NCBI GenBank assembly: GCA_910589275.1
Contig: CAJUTH010000008.1
Span: 1-64,000, forward strand
From: an uncultured Dorea sp.
Lineage (GTDB): Bacteria > Bacillota > Clostridia > Lachnospirales > Lachnospiraceae
Length of the DNA stretch: 64,000 nt
Reading direction: 5' to 3'
Shown: positions 52,756 through 62,371 of the stretch, one piece after another
Position numbering within the stretch: the stretch's first letter is position 1
How the letters are laid out: every line of letters starts with the position of its first letter
Program-made: the position numbers and the translations under genes
Notes under the pieces: generated by a model
Told to the model about the DNA's origin: nothing
Seen by the model: only the letters and a program-made list of their open reading frames with translations
The model's database searches: none

Positions 52756-53497
52756 GAAAAAAGCAAAACATCCATATGAGATTGCGAGAGTCCATATGCA
52801 TATTTATACTATAGAAGAACTATGCTATTATTTCTGCAATAATCTTTATCTTGTGGATTATACCATTGTAAACAGGAACCTCTGCGACTGGCTGGAGGAT
52901 GAGCTGGAGCTTTATGACTTGTCGGCGGAGTTAAGGAATCAGTTAGAGCATAATGGTTCGGTTGAGCAGTTTTTGCTGACGGTATTAAGCTATGCTTCCA
53001 TTTACTCCATGGCAGAGATTACAAAGATGCATAATATCTTGGAGCGCCTTCGGAACCAGAATGAAGTTGAGAGAGAAAAATATAAGGCGGACAACCTGTT
53101 AAATTCCGGCGAGAATGCCTCTGCGATTTTGATTTACCAGTCCATCATCCACAAGGAATGGGATGATTCGGTGGGAAAGGAGTTTTACGGGAGGGTATAC
53201 TCCTGCCTTGGAGCGGCTTATGGCAGGATGTTTTTCTATGAGGAAGCGGCTCATATGTATGAGAAGGGGTTTGAGATTTGTCAGGAGCTTGATATGCTGC
53301 GGGCGTATCTGTACTGCTGTTATCGGTATCTGCCGGAGGCAAAATATGTAAAGATGCTTTCTAAGGAGCCGATTTACCTGACTTTGGACGCGGAGCTTAA
53401 GGAGGAACTCAAATTAGCGGAGCGTCAGATGAATCCGGATATTACGGATGAATCCTATGAACGCTGGAAAAAGGAATATCGAAGAACAAATAAATAA
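52730..53497 (+). CDS. TPR-like partner protein
   Basis: A 255-aa helical protein overlapping the Hsp70-like gene by 26 nt. Residues about 120-200 contain TPR-like helix pairs (ADNLLNSGENASAILIYQSI; RVYSCLGAAYGRMFFYEEAA; HMYEKGFEIC). No enzyme motif or membrane segment. AGGAGGAAGC precedes the ATG. Together with the two upstream genes it forms a compact operon; co-chaperone-like binding is a reasonable guess. Confidence 0.7.
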   Translation: MGSLILCHKKKAKHPYEIARVHMHIYTIEELCYYFCNNLYLVDYTIVNRNLCDWLEDELELYDLSAELRNQLEHNGSVEQFLLTVLSYASIYSMAEITKMHNILERLRNQNEVEREKYKADNLLNSGENASAILIYQSIIHKEWDDSVGKEFYGRVYSCLGAAYGRMFFYEEAAHMYEKGFEICQELDMLRAYLYCCYRYLPEAKYVKMLSKEPIYLTLDAELKEELKLAERQMNPDITDESYERWKKEYRRTNK

Positions 53498-53548
53498 TAA
53501 TATAAACTGAAAGCGCCGCAGCGCGGCGTCTTAATAAGGAGGAGAACT

Positions 53549-54982
53549 ATGAGTAATGACAGATATCAGAGTCCATTATCTGAACGGTACGCAAGTAAGG
53601 AGATGCAGTATATCTTTTCCCCGGATATGAAATTCCGTACATGGAGAAGGCTGTGGATAGCTCTTGCAGAGACGGAGAAAGAGCTGGGACTTGATATTAC
53701 GGAGGAACAGATTGAGGAGCTTAAGAGCCATGCGGAGGATATTAATTATGATGTGGCAAAGGAGAGGGAGAGAATCGTAAGGCATGACGTTATGTCCCAT
53801 GTATATGCGTATGGAGTGCAGTGCCCGAAGGCGAAGGGGATCATTCATCTGGGAGCCACGTCCTGTTACGTGGGGGACAATACGGATATGATTGTTATGG
53901 CAGAGGCATTGAAGCTGGTGAAGACAAAGCTTGTGAATGTAATTGCGAAGTTTGCCGGCTTTGCAGAGCGGTATAAGAGTCAGCCGACGCTTGCGTTTAC
54001 TCATTTTCAGCCGGCCCAGCCTACGACGGTAGGAAAGAGAGCGACGCTCTGGATACAGGAATTTGCCATGGATTTGGAGGACTTAGAATATGTGGCGGGA
54101 ACTTTAAAGCTTCTTGGTTCTAAGGGAACCACGGGTACGCAGGCGAGTTTTCTGGAGCTGTTTGACGGGGATCAGGAGACAATTGATAAGATTGACCCGA
54201 TGATTGCAGAGAAGATGGGATTTGAGGATTGCTATCCGGTATCCGGACAGACCTATTCCCGCAAGGTGGATACAAGGGTGTTGAATGTGCTTGCGGGAAT
54301 TGCTGCCAGCGCTCATAAATTCTCCAATGATATCCGTCTTCTGCAGCATTTGAAAGAGGTGGAGGAGCCTTTTGAGAAGACTCAGATTGGTTCTTCCGCT
54401 ATGGCATACAAGAGAAATCCTATGAGAAGCGAGCGGATTGCATCTCTGTCAAGATATGTGATGATTGACGCGCTGAATCCGGCGATTACGTCGGCAGCTC
54501 AGTGGTTTGAGCGGACATTAGATGATTCGGCGAATAAACGGCTGAGTATTCCAGAAGGGTTTCTTGCCGTTGACGGTATTTTGGATCTGTGTCTGAATGT
54601 GGCGGACGGTTTGGTAGTATATCCAAAAGTAATTGAGAAGCGCCTGATGGCGGAGCTTCCGTTTATGGCAACGGAAAATATTATGATGGACGCAGTAAAG
54701 GCCGGCGGAGACAGGCAGGAGCTTCATGAGCGTATTCGCGAACTGTCTATGGAAGCAGGAAGAAATGTAAAGGCAGAGGGATTAGATAATAATCTTCTGG
54801 AACTGATTGCGGCAGATCCGGCGTTTAATCTTACGCTGGAAGAGCTGAAGAAGACCATGGATCCGGCAAAATATACGGGCCGGGCGGCCATTCAGGTAGA
54901 TAAGTACCTAAACGAGGTGATCCGGCCGATGCTTGAGAGAAATAGGGAGCTTCTTGGCGTGGAAGCAGAGATACATGTATAA
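53549..54982 (+). CDS. purB: Adenylosuccinate lyase
   Basis: Cleaves fumarate from SAICAR and adenylosuccinate in purine synthesis. At 477 aa it has the fumarase-superfamily signature SSAMAYKRNPMRSE (about 283), HLGATSCYVGDNTD and the TFQPAQPTT-like HFQPAQPTTVGKR with the catalytic histidine region. AAGGAGGAG precedes the ATG. It is separated from the Hsp70-like unit by a small GC hairpin (53512-53529) and followed by a repeat hairpin. Confidence 0.97.
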   Translation: MSNDRYQSPLSERYASKEMQYIFSPDMKFRTWRRLWIALAETEKELGLDITEEQIEELKSHAEDINYDVAKERERIVRHDVMSHVYAYGVQCPKAKGIIHLGATSCYVGDNTDMIVMAEALKLVKTKLVNVIAKFAGFAERYKSQPTLAFTHFQPAQPTTVGKRATLWIQEFAMDLEDLEYVAGTLKLLGSKGTTGTQASFLELFDGDQETIDKIDPMIAEKMGFEDCYPVSGQTYSRKVDTRVLNVLAGIAASAHKFSNDIRLLQHLKEVEEPFEKTQIGSSAMAYKRNPMRSERIASLSRYVMIDALNPAITSAAQWFERTLDDSANKRLSIPEGFLAVDGILDLCLNVADGLVVYPKVIEKRLMAELPFMATENIMMDAVKAGGDRQELHERIRELSMEAGRNVKAEGLDNNLLELIAADPAFNLTLEELKKTMDPAKYTGRAAIQVDKYLNEVIRPMLERNRELLGVEAEIHV

Positions 54983-54987
54983 ATACT

Positions 54988-55018
54988 GTAACAGTTCTGC
55001 CTTCGACTGAATTGTTAC
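54988..55018. repeat. GTAACAGTTC intergenic hairpin, copy 2
   Basis: GTAACAGTTC and GAATTGTTAC pair (one wobble) with an 11-nt loop. The arm sequence is that of the hairpin at 37882-37914. Just after purB. Confidence 0.6.
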
Positions 55019-55057
55019 TGAAAAATAGGTATAGGACAGGAAGAGCGAGTAATAATA

Positions 55058-56011
55058 ATGGATATGAATAAGAAAATTTATGATGTGATGATTTTAGGAG
55101 CGGGACCGGCGGGCTTGTCAGCAGCGCTGTATGCGGCAAGAGGCGGGCTTTCGGTGCTTATAATTGAAAAGGGAATAAGCGGCGGACAGATTGCGGCTAC
55201 GGATGCTGTAGAGAATTATCCGGGACAGATGTTAGAGGGCGAGACCGGAGAGAGCCTTGCAAAAAGAATGGCGCTTCAGGCGGAGCATTTCGGAGCGGTT
55301 AGAGTGCAGGACGTTATTACGGAAGCTGTGCTTGACAGGGAAATAAAAGAGTTCCGTGGGCAGAAGGAGACCTACAGCGGGCGTTTTGTGGTGCTCGCTA
55401 TGGGGGCATCCCCAAGACCAATCGGCTGTAAAGGCGAGATGCAGTTTAAGGGAAGCGGGATTTCTTACTGCGCTACCTGCGACGGGAATTTCTTTACCGG
55501 ACTGGACGTGTATGTAGCCGGAGGGGGAGATGCGGCGGTGGAGGAAGCTGTTTATCTGACCAGATTTGCCAGAAAGGTTGCTATTGTCCACAGAAGGGAT
55601 CAGCTTAGGGCTGTGCAGTCTATTCAGGACCGGGCTTTTAAAAATCCTAAAATAGAATTTTTTTGGGACAGCGTAGTAGAGGAGGCTTTTGGCGAAGGCG
55701 TCCTTCAGGGGCTGATTATTCGAAATGTAAAAACCGGAGAACAGACAAAGATATCGGCGGATCCGTCGGACGGTATGCTTGGACTCTTTGGATTCGTGGG
55801 GAATATCCCGAACTCATCTCTGGTAAACGGGATGGTTGATATGGATGAACGGGGATATATCCGGACAGATGAGGATATGCGTACCAGTTTGAAAGGAGTT
55901 TATGCAGCCGGGGATATCCGCGTAAAGTCTGTGAGACAGGTGGTAACGGCGGCGGCTGACGGGGCGATAGCAGCAGTCAGTATATCGGCGGACTGGCAGA
56001 TGGACGGGTAG
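55058..56011 (+). CDS. trxB: Thioredoxin-reductase-like flavoprotein
   Basis: A 317-aa FAD/NAD(P) oxidoreductase. DVMILGAGPAGLSAALYAARGG binds FAD, the redox pair is CATC in SYCATCDGNFF (about 138-141), VAGGGDAAVEEA binds NAD(P), and YAAGDIRVKSVRQVVTAAADG closes the FAD site. It should reduce thioredoxin or a related disulfide protein. No thioredoxin gene is adjacent, so a non-standard partner or ferredoxin-dependent variant cannot be excluded. Start at ATG 55058; ATG 55064 is possible. Confidence 0.88.
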   Translation: MDMNKKIYDVMILGAGPAGLSAALYAARGGLSVLIIEKGISGGQIAATDAVENYPGQMLEGETGESLAKRMALQAEHFGAVRVQDVITEAVLDREIKEFRGQKETYSGRFVVLAMGASPRPIGCKGEMQFKGSGISYCATCDGNFFTGLDVYVAGGGDAAVEEAVYLTRFARKVAIVHRRDQLRAVQSIQDRAFKNPKIEFFWDSVVEEAFGEGVLQGLIIRNVKTGEQTKISADPSDGMLGLFGFVGNIPNSSLVNGMVDMDERGYIRTDEDMRTSLKGVYAAGDIRVKSVRQVVTAAADGAIAAVSISADWQMDG

Positions 56012-56131
56012 AAAACTATAGGAAATAAGCCTTGAAGATGTCTTTTATTACGTTTGCTTATAGATGGTATGAATTAATATAATAGAAAAAATGTGAAAAG
56101 AACTGTAATTTTCTGAACGGCAGTGCTATAA

Positions 56132-56185
56132 TGTGTGAGGTTTACAAGGAGAGAGCGCGGGATGCGTAAAGTGCATCCGCCGCCC
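56132..56185 (+). promoter_or_regulatory. Promoter and leader hairpin before the GNAT-ThrE gene
   Basis: A CTATAATG (-10) near 56132 is followed by a leader with hairpin GGATGC-GTAAAGT-GCATCC extended by GCG/CGC just before the ribosome binding site. Confidence 0.4.
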
Positions 56186-56202
56186 GTTACAGGGGGATAG
56201 CT

Positions 56203-57447
56203 ATGAGATTTCAGCAGATTACAGAAAATAAAACAGAATATATGGATTTACTTTTGCTGACAGATCCTCAGAGTGACATGGTATACCGATATCTGGACAC
56301 TGGGGATATGTTTGCGTTATATGAAGGGAAAGAGCTTTGTACGCTGGCGGTAGTTACGGCTTCCGGAAACAGGGAATGTGAGATACGCAATCTTGTGACT
56401 ACTTATGGAAATGGCGGCAAGGGATATACCCGGGCGATGATCCATTATCTCAGCGAAAATTACCGCAAGGAATGCGATACCATGTATGTGGGGACATGGG
56501 ATTACGAAGAAAGTATGAGGGCATATAAAAAAGGCGGTTTTGAGTATTCCCATACGTTAGAAGATTATTATGTACATAATTATAAGGAACCAATCTATCT
56601 GGACGGAAAACAGATGAAGGATCTGGTGTATCTGAAAAAGGATCTGGATGCAGAGGTTGATTTGAAAAGGGTTGTGAATTTTGCTTTGGACGCAGGAAGG
56701 ATTCTTCTGAAAAACGGAGCGGAGATATTTCGTGTAGATGAGACGATTCAGCGGATCTGCAAACGTTATCATGTAGAGGAAGTGGATACCTTTGTACTGA
56801 GCCATGCAATTTTTATTAATGCTGAGCGTGACGGCGAAGAGTTATATTCTAAGATTAAGCATGTGCCGTTATCCAGCGCAAATCTTGAGATTGTGGCTGA
56901 GGTAAATGATCTGTCCAGAAAGATTACGTCAGGCATGATTAATCTGGAGGAGGCAATTGAGGATCTTGACAGAATTGAGCATATGCCTGCGAAGAAGAAG
57001 TATCAGTTGGTGTTGTCTGCCGGGGTGGGAGCCAGCGCTTTTGGATATCTTCTGGGAGCCAGCGCCACGGAAAGTATCTGTGCGTTTTTTATCGGATGCG
57101 TTTTGTATATCTGGGTGCTGTTTGCTGGAAAGCACAGGCTGTCGAAGATTATTATCAATATATTCGGAGGGATTTTGATTACTTCGATGGCGGCGGCGAT
57201 GTATGTATTTGTTCCGGTTTCTATGAAGGTAGACGGCATGATCATAGCGGGGATTATGCCGCTGGTGCCGGGAGCTGCTTTTGTAAATGCGATCAGGGAT
57301 ATAGCGGATAGTGATTTCTTGTCTGGAACGGTGAGGATGATTGATGCCTTGCTTGTATTTGTGTATATTGCCATTGGCGTCGGCGTTGCGCTGGGGATTT
57401 TTAGCAATTGGATTGGAGGTGTGGGAATATGCTTAACTGGTTTATAG
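56203..57447 (+). CDS. GNAT acetyltransferase fused to ThrE-type exporter domain
   Basis: One unbroken 414-aa frame. Residues about 1-150 look like a GNAT N-acetyltransferase: LYEGKELCTLAVVTASG, REIRN-type central strands and GNGGKGYTRAMIHYL in place of the acetyl-CoA loop, ending WDYEESMRAYKKGGFEYSH. Residues about 155-414 are the N-terminal ThrE (DUF1212) domain: ALDAGRILLKNGAEIFRVDETI, LSRKITSGMINLEEA, then five hydrophobic helices including GIMPLVPGAAFVNAIRDI. ThrE proteins export threonine/serine. The fusion with an acetyltransferase is unusual. The membrane partner gene overlaps its end. Confidence 0.82.
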   Translation: MRFQQITENKTEYMDLLLLTDPQSDMVYRYLDTGDMFALYEGKELCTLAVVTASGNRECEIRNLVTTYGNGGKGYTRAMIHYLSENYRKECDTMYVGTWDYEESMRAYKKGGFEYSHTLEDYYVHNYKEPIYLDGKQMKDLVYLKKDLDAEVDLKRVVNFALDAGRILLKNGAEIFRVDETIQRICKRYHVEEVDTFVLSHAIFINAERDGEELYSKIKHVPLSSANLEIVAEVNDLSRKITSGMINLEEAIEDLDRIEHMPAKKKYQLVLSAGVGASAFGYLLGASATESICAFFIGCVLYIWVLFAGKHRLSKIIINIFGGILITSMAAAMYVFVPVSMKVDGMIIAGIMPLVPGAAFVNAIRDIADSDFLSGTVRMIDALLVFVYIAIGVGVALGIFSNWIGGVGICLTGL

Positions 57448-57884
57448 TAAACGTAGTCTGCCCGTGTATGGGAACGGTCGCTTTTGCAGTATTATTTAAT
57501 GTTCCCAAACGGTTTTACGTAAGCTGTGCTACCATCGGGACACTTGGGTGGCTGGTGTACTGCGCCGCGGTAAATCAGACTTCACCGGCGATTGCGTCTT
57601 TTTTTGCATCTCTTACGGTGGTACTTATTTCTAGGGTTCTTACGGTGCGGATGAAATGTCCGATTACGATGTTTGTAATCCCGGGGATATTTTCGCTGAT
57701 TCCGGGAGCAAGCGTGTATTATATGGCGTATGATCTGGTAATTAGTGAGACGAGGGAGGCCGGACAGAGCGGCTTTCTGGCCCTTAAGATTGCATTCGGA
57801 ATTGTGCTGGGAATCGTGTCTGCGGTGTCGATTCCAAGGGAAGTGTTTGGAGGAGACTATTGGCGAGAACGGAAGAAGAAGTGA
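57429..57884 (+). CDS. ThrE C-terminal-type membrane subunit (threonine/serine exporter)
   Basis: A 151-aa membrane protein of the ThrE_2 (DUF3815) family with four to five hydrophobic helices; MFVIPGIFSLIPGASVYYMAYDL is the family signature. In many Firmicutes the exporter is split into two genes as here. The ATG at 57429 follows GGAGGTG and lies 19 nt inside the preceding gene, so the two are coupled. Confidence 0.85.
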   Translation: MLNWFIVNVVCPCMGTVAFAVLFNVPKRFYVSCATIGTLGWLVYCAAVNQTSPAIASFFASLTVVLISRVLTVRMKCPITMFVIPGIFSLIPGASVYYMAYDLVISETREAGQSGFLALKIAFGIVLGIVSAVSIPREVFGGDYWRERKKK

Positions 57885-57963
57885 TTTAGGTTGACGAAGA
57901 GAAGTAATTCTGATAGGATTATGTAAAGAAGTGTATTCTAAATGAAAGAAGTGGAGATATAAG

Positions 57964-59424
57964 ATGAGTAAAGTAAGAACGAGATTTGCACCGAGTCCTA
58001 CAGGAAGGATGCATGTGGGCAATTTGAGAACGGCGCTGTATGCGTATCTGATCGCAAAGCATGAGGATGGGGATTTTATGCTGCGGATTGAGGATACGGA
58101 TCAGGAGCGTTTTGTGGAGGGCGCTCTTGAGATTATTTACCGGACCCTAGAAAAGACCGGGCTGGTACACGATGAGGGACCGGATAAGGATGGGGGCGTG
58201 GGCCCTTATGTTCAGAGTGAGCGGAATGCATCCGGCCTGTATTTGAAGTATGCAAAGCAGTTGATTGAACAGGGGGACGCGTATTATTGTTTCTGCGACA
58301 AGGAAAGACTGGAATCCTTGAGAAGCACCGTATCCGAGTCCGGGACAGAGATTGTAGTTTATGACAAGCACTGCTTGAACCTGAGCAAAGAAGAGGTTCA
58401 GGCGAATCTGGATGCGGGAAAGCCTTATGTTATCCGTATTAATATGCCCACAGAGGGGACAACTACGTTCCACGATGATATTTACGGGGATATTACAGTG
58501 CCGAATGCGGAGCTGGATGATATGATACTGATTAAATCCGACGGATATCCGACCTATAATTTTGCTAATGTAGTTGACGATCATCTGATGGGGATTACCC
58601 ATGTGGTAAGGGGGAATGAGTACCTGTCTTCCGCTCCCAAGTATAATCGTCTTTATGAGGCGTTTGGCTGGGAGGTTCCTACGTATGTGCACTGTCCTCT
58701 GATTACGGATGAGACCCATAAGAAGCTGAGCAAGCGCTGCGGCCACTCTTCTTATGAAGATCTGCTGGAGCAGGGTTTTGTCTCCGAGGCGATTGTGAAT
58801 TATGTGGCGCTGCTTGGATGGTGTCCGGAGGACAACCGGGAGATATTCACACTGAAAGAGCTGGTGGAAGCATTTGATTACCGCCATATGAGTAAGTCGC
58901 CGGCGGTATTTGACGTGGTAAAGCTTAAGTGGATGAACAGCGAATACTTAAAGGCTATGGACTCGGAGAAGTTTTTCATGCTTGCAAAGCCGTATATAGA
59001 AGAGGCTGTTGGAAACAAATACGATCTGCGTAAGATTGCCGGGTTGGTAAAGACAAGGATTGAGACGTTTCTGGACATCAAAGAACAGATTGATTTCTTT
59101 GCAGCGGTTCCTGAATATGATACGGCAATGTACTGCCATAAGAAGATGAAGACCAATGAAGAGAATTCCTTAGAGCTTTTAAAGGGTGTGCTTCCTGTTT
59201 TGGAGAAGCAGGAGGATTTTGGCAATGATGCATTGTTTGAGACGCTGAAGCAGTATGCGGCGGAGAACGAGAAAAAGATAGGATATGTGATGTGGCCGAT
59301 CCGTACAGCTATTTCAGGCAGACAGAATACGCCGGGAGGAGCAACCGAGATTATGGATGTTCTTGGGAAGGAAGAGTCCTTATCGCGCATCCGTATGGGG
59401 ATTCAGAAATTAGAAACGAGGTAG
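57964..59424 (+). CDS. gltX: Glutamyl-tRNA synthetase
   Basis: Charges tRNA-Glu (and in Firmicutes usually tRNA-Gln) with glutamate. The 486-aa class I synthetase has the HIGH-type motif in PSPTGRMHVGN (about 17) and KMSKS-type HKKLSKRCG (about 253). Length is normal. AGAAGTGGAGATAT precedes the ATG. The helicase follows after 3 nt. Confidence 0.97.
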   Translation: MSKVRTRFAPSPTGRMHVGNLRTALYAYLIAKHEDGDFMLRIEDTDQERFVEGALEIIYRTLEKTGLVHDEGPDKDGGVGPYVQSERNASGLYLKYAKQLIEQGDAYYCFCDKERLESLRSTVSESGTEIVVYDKHCLNLSKEEVQANLDAGKPYVIRINMPTEGTTTFHDDIYGDITVPNAELDDMILIKSDGYPTYNFANVVDDHLMGITHVVRGNEYLSSAPKYNRLYEAFGWEVPTYVHCPLITDETHKKLSKRCGHSSYEDLLEQGFVSEAIVNYVALLGWCPEDNREIFTLKELVEAFDYRHMSKSPAVFDVVKLKWMNSEYLKAMDSEKFFMLAKPYIEEAVGNKYDLRKIAGLVKTRIETFLDIKEQIDFFAAVPEYDTAMYCHKKMKTNEENSLELLKGVLPVLEKQEDFGNDALFETLKQYAAENEKKIGYVMWPIRTAISGRQNTPGGATEIMDVLGKEESLSRIRMGIQKLETR

Positions 59425-59427
59425 TTC

Positions 59428-61287
59428 ATGCGTCCGAATCAGATACAGGAGCGTGCGATCAGACATTATACAGGTCCCTGCATGGTGCTTGCGGGACCGG
59501 GTTCCGGTAAGACGTTTACCATTGCCAGGCGGATTTATTATTTAATAGAGCATTATAAAGTAAGACCAGAAAATATTCTGGTCATTACTTTTACCCGGGC
59601 GGCGTCCTATGAGATGCAGAATAGGTTCAAAATGCTGATGGAGGGCAGAAGCCTGCCGGTTACGTTTGGAACCTTTCACGGAGTGTATTTTGGAATATTG
59701 AAATGGGCGTACCGTTTAAGCGCTGGAAACATTCTGACAGAAGAGGAGAAATACCAGCTTCTCCGTCAGATTATCTATTCTCCGGAGCTTGGATATGAGC
59801 TGGAGTCTTTTGATGAGAAGGAAGAGATTCAGGATTTGATCACGGAGATCGGCAATGTGAAAAACAGCGGGCTTCCCATTGAACGGTATGAATCCGCCCG
59901 CCATGGGGCGATGTTCGGGAGAATATATCATGCTTACGAGAAGCAGCGGAAGGAGCTGCGAAAGATTGATTTTGATGATATGCTTCTGCTGTGCTATGAT
60001 TTGTTCCGGCGGAGGAAGGATCTGTTAAAACAGTGGCAGGAACGGTTTCAATTTATCCTGATCGATGAATTTCAAGATGTGAACAGGGTACAGTATGAGG
60101 TAGTGCGTATGCTTGCCCTTCCGGAGAATAATCTGTTTGTCGTAGGGGATGACGATCAGTCCATTTATCGGTTCAGAGGAGCAAGTCCGGAGATTATGCT
60201 TGGGTTTGGGGAGGATTATCCGGAGGCCGAGAAGCTTGTGCTGGGAGTAAATTACCGTTCCAGTAAGAATATTGTAAATGGGGCGCTTAAGGTAATCGGC
60301 TGCAACAGCAGGCGGTATAAGAAGAAGCTTTCTACAGAGAATGAGAAAGGCTCCTGCATCCATGTGCAGGAGGTTAAGGATTCTGTGGAGGAGGGCGGAT
60401 ATCTGATTAAAAAGGTAAAAGAGCTTGCGGATAAAGGGATTTCGTACCATCAGATTGCCGTTTTGTACCGGACCGGGAATGATGCAAGGACCTTGATGGA
60501 GCTCCTTTTGGAGAATCAGATTCCCTTTCAGGCGAGAGAACAGATACAGAATATTTATGAGCATTTTGCAGTGAGGAAGCTTCTTAACTATGTGAGACTG
60601 GCGGCGGGAGACCGCAGCAGAAGGGTGTTTCTAGATGTAATGAACGCGCCGAAGCGGTATATCAGCAGAGAGAGCTTGGAGCATGATAGGGCAGATTTTG
60701 AGGATCTTAGGCGGTTCTATATGGATAAGAGCTGGATGCTGGACAGAATTGACCAGTTTGAATGGGATGTAAAGATGCTCGAAGGCCAGACGCCCTATGC
60801 GTCGATACAATATATTAGGAAGCATATCGGTTATGATGATTATTTGAAGGAATATGCAAAGACCAGAAGAATTGGAGAAGAGGAATTATTTTCGATACTT
60901 GCAGAAGCAGAAGAGCGGGCAAAGGAATTTACATGTATCTCTGAATGGCTTTCTTACATAGAAGATTATACAAAGATATTGAATGAACAAAAGAAACGGA
61001 AATCGAAAGAAATAGAAGGCATCCGTTTGATGACGATGCACGGGGCGAAGGGGTTGGAATTTGATACGGTATTCATTATTCAGAGTAACGAAGGCGTGAT
61101 TCCTTATAAGAAAGCAAAGCTTGAGGTAGAGCTTGAGGAGGAACGGAGGATGTTTTATGTGGCTATGACCCGGGCAAAAAGAGAGCTTATCATCAGTTAT
61201 GTCAAAAATAAAAACGGAAAAGAGGCGCATCCTTCCCGTTTTGTCAATGAACTGCTTGATACTGTTCACGGGTCAGGAATGCACTGA
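59428..61287 (+). CDS. UvrD/PcrA-type DNA helicase
   Basis: A 619-aa superfamily 1A helicase. Motifs in order: AGPGSGKTF (about 22-30), TFTRAAS, TFGTFHG, DEFQDVN, GDDDQSIYRFRGA, GVNYRSS, TMHGAKGLEFD and YVAMTRAKREL. It is about 100 residues shorter than PcrA (about 720) and lacks the C-terminal tail that contacts RNA polymerase, so it is a short paralogue rather than the housekeeping enzyme. It starts 3 nt after gltX and is probably cotranscribed. Confidence 0.92.
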   Translation: MRPNQIQERAIRHYTGPCMVLAGPGSGKTFTIARRIYYLIEHYKVRPENILVITFTRAASYEMQNRFKMLMEGRSLPVTFGTFHGVYFGILKWAYRLSAGNILTEEEKYQLLRQIIYSPELGYELESFDEKEEIQDLITEIGNVKNSGLPIERYESARHGAMFGRIYHAYEKQRKELRKIDFDDMLLLCYDLFRRRKDLLKQWQERFQFILIDEFQDVNRVQYEVVRMLALPENNLFVVGDDDQSIYRFRGASPEIMLGFGEDYPEAEKLVLGVNYRSSKNIVNGALKVIGCNSRRYKKKLSTENEKGSCIHVQEVKDSVEEGGYLIKKVKELADKGISYHQIAVLYRTGNDARTLMELLLENQIPFQAREQIQNIYEHFAVRKLLNYVRLAAGDRSRRVFLDVMNAPKRYISRESLEHDRADFEDLRRFYMDKSWMLDRIDQFEWDVKMLEGQTPYASIQYIRKHIGYDDYLKEYAKTRRIGEEELFSILAEAEERAKEFTCISEWLSYIEDYTKILNEQKKRKSKEIEGIRLMTMHGAKGLEFDTVFIIQSNEGVIPYKKAKLEVELEEERRMFYVAMTRAKRELIISYVKNKNGKEAHPSRFVNELLDTVHGSGMH

Positions 61288-61356
61288 AAACTTTTTTCTG
61301 GTCAAATGCTATAAAATGTTGTAGAATGAATATGTATACGCAGGGAGGAAGGATTT

Positions 61357-62361
61357 ATGAAAAAGAAAGCATTGATTGTACTCGTTTCTCTGCTCATAGG
61401 CATACTTGCTTTGTACGGCTGCAAGAAGGCAGTTGGGACGCCGGAGGATAATGCTGTATCTTCGGAGGAGGAAGCAGAAGAAGCAGGGGAAGAAGATACT
61501 GGGTATAAATTTGGATTCAGTGCGATTGATATGGACAACCCTTACTTTATCACGTTGGAGAGCGCAATAAAGGAAGTTCTTGACAAGGAAGGCTATACGC
61601 TGATTACGAAGAATCCGGAAAGCGATCCCGCCCTTCAGAATGAACAGATTATGGAGATGATTGATGAAGGGATTGACGCGATATTTATCTGTCCGGTTAA
61701 CTGGGTGGAGATTACAGACGCATTGGAAGCGCTTAAGGAGGCGGACGTTAAGATCATTAATGTGGATACGCAGGTGAAAGAGATGGGATATATAGATGCG
61801 TACATTGGTTCTGACAATGAGGCAGCCGGATATATCTGCGGAGAAGATCTTCTGGATAAATGTCCGGAGGGCGGAAGGATATTGATTCTAGAGTGTCCGA
61901 CCCAGAATTCTATCAATGAAAGGATTACCGGATTTGAAAAAGCAATTTCTTCTGCGGAATCCGGATTTGAGATTGTCGACAGAGCCGATACCAATGGGGA
62001 ATTTCAAAAGGCGCTGGAGATTACACAGGAGATATTGAAGGAACATGAAGATATTGATGTGATTATGTGCGGCAACGACCAGATTGCGGTAGGAGCTACT
62101 ACTGCGGTGAATCTTGCCGGAATGCGGAATGTGATTATTTACGGTGTAGACGGCTCGCCGGATATTAAAAAAGAGCTTATGAAACCAGATACACAGATTG
62201 CCGGAACGGCGGCGCAGTCGCCGATAGGTATAGGAAAACAAGCGGCAGAGACAGGAATTGCGATTCTTGACGGAGATGAATACGAAGAAGAGATATATGA
62301 AGATGTTTTTATGATTAATAGTGACAATGTGAAAATGTACGGGGCTGACGGCTGGCAGTAA
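61357..62361 (+). CDS. Sugar-binding lipoprotein, RbsB-like
   Basis: A 334-aa periplasmic-binding-protein type 1 lipoprotein. The signal sequence ends in the lipobox ALYGC (Cys about 22), followed by an acidic linker (EEEAEEAGEED). FGFSAIDMDNPYF, GIDAIFICPVNW, IGSDNEAAGYICGEDL and CGNDQIAVGATTAV match ribose/galactose-binding proteins. No ABC ATPase or permease is next to it; instead the catalytically dead GlgX-like gene starts 10 nt on. It may serve as a sensor or feed a distant transporter. AGGGAGGAAGG precedes the ATG. Confidence 0.88.
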   Translation: MKKKALIVLVSLLIGILALYGCKKAVGTPEDNAVSSEEEAEEAGEEDTGYKFGFSAIDMDNPYFITLESAIKEVLDKEGYTLITKNPESDPALQNEQIMEMIDEGIDAIFICPVNWVEITDALEALKEADVKIINVDTQVKEMGYIDAYIGSDNEAAGYICGEDLLDKCPEGGRILILECPTQNSINERITGFEKAISSAESGFEIVDRADTNGEFQKALEITQEILKEHEDIDVIMCGNDQIAVGATTAVNLAGMRNVIIYGVDGSPDIKKELMKPDTQIAGTAAQSPIGIGKQAAETGIAILDGDEYEEEIYEDVFMINSDNVKMYGADGWQ

Positions 62362-62371
62362 GGAGAATAAT

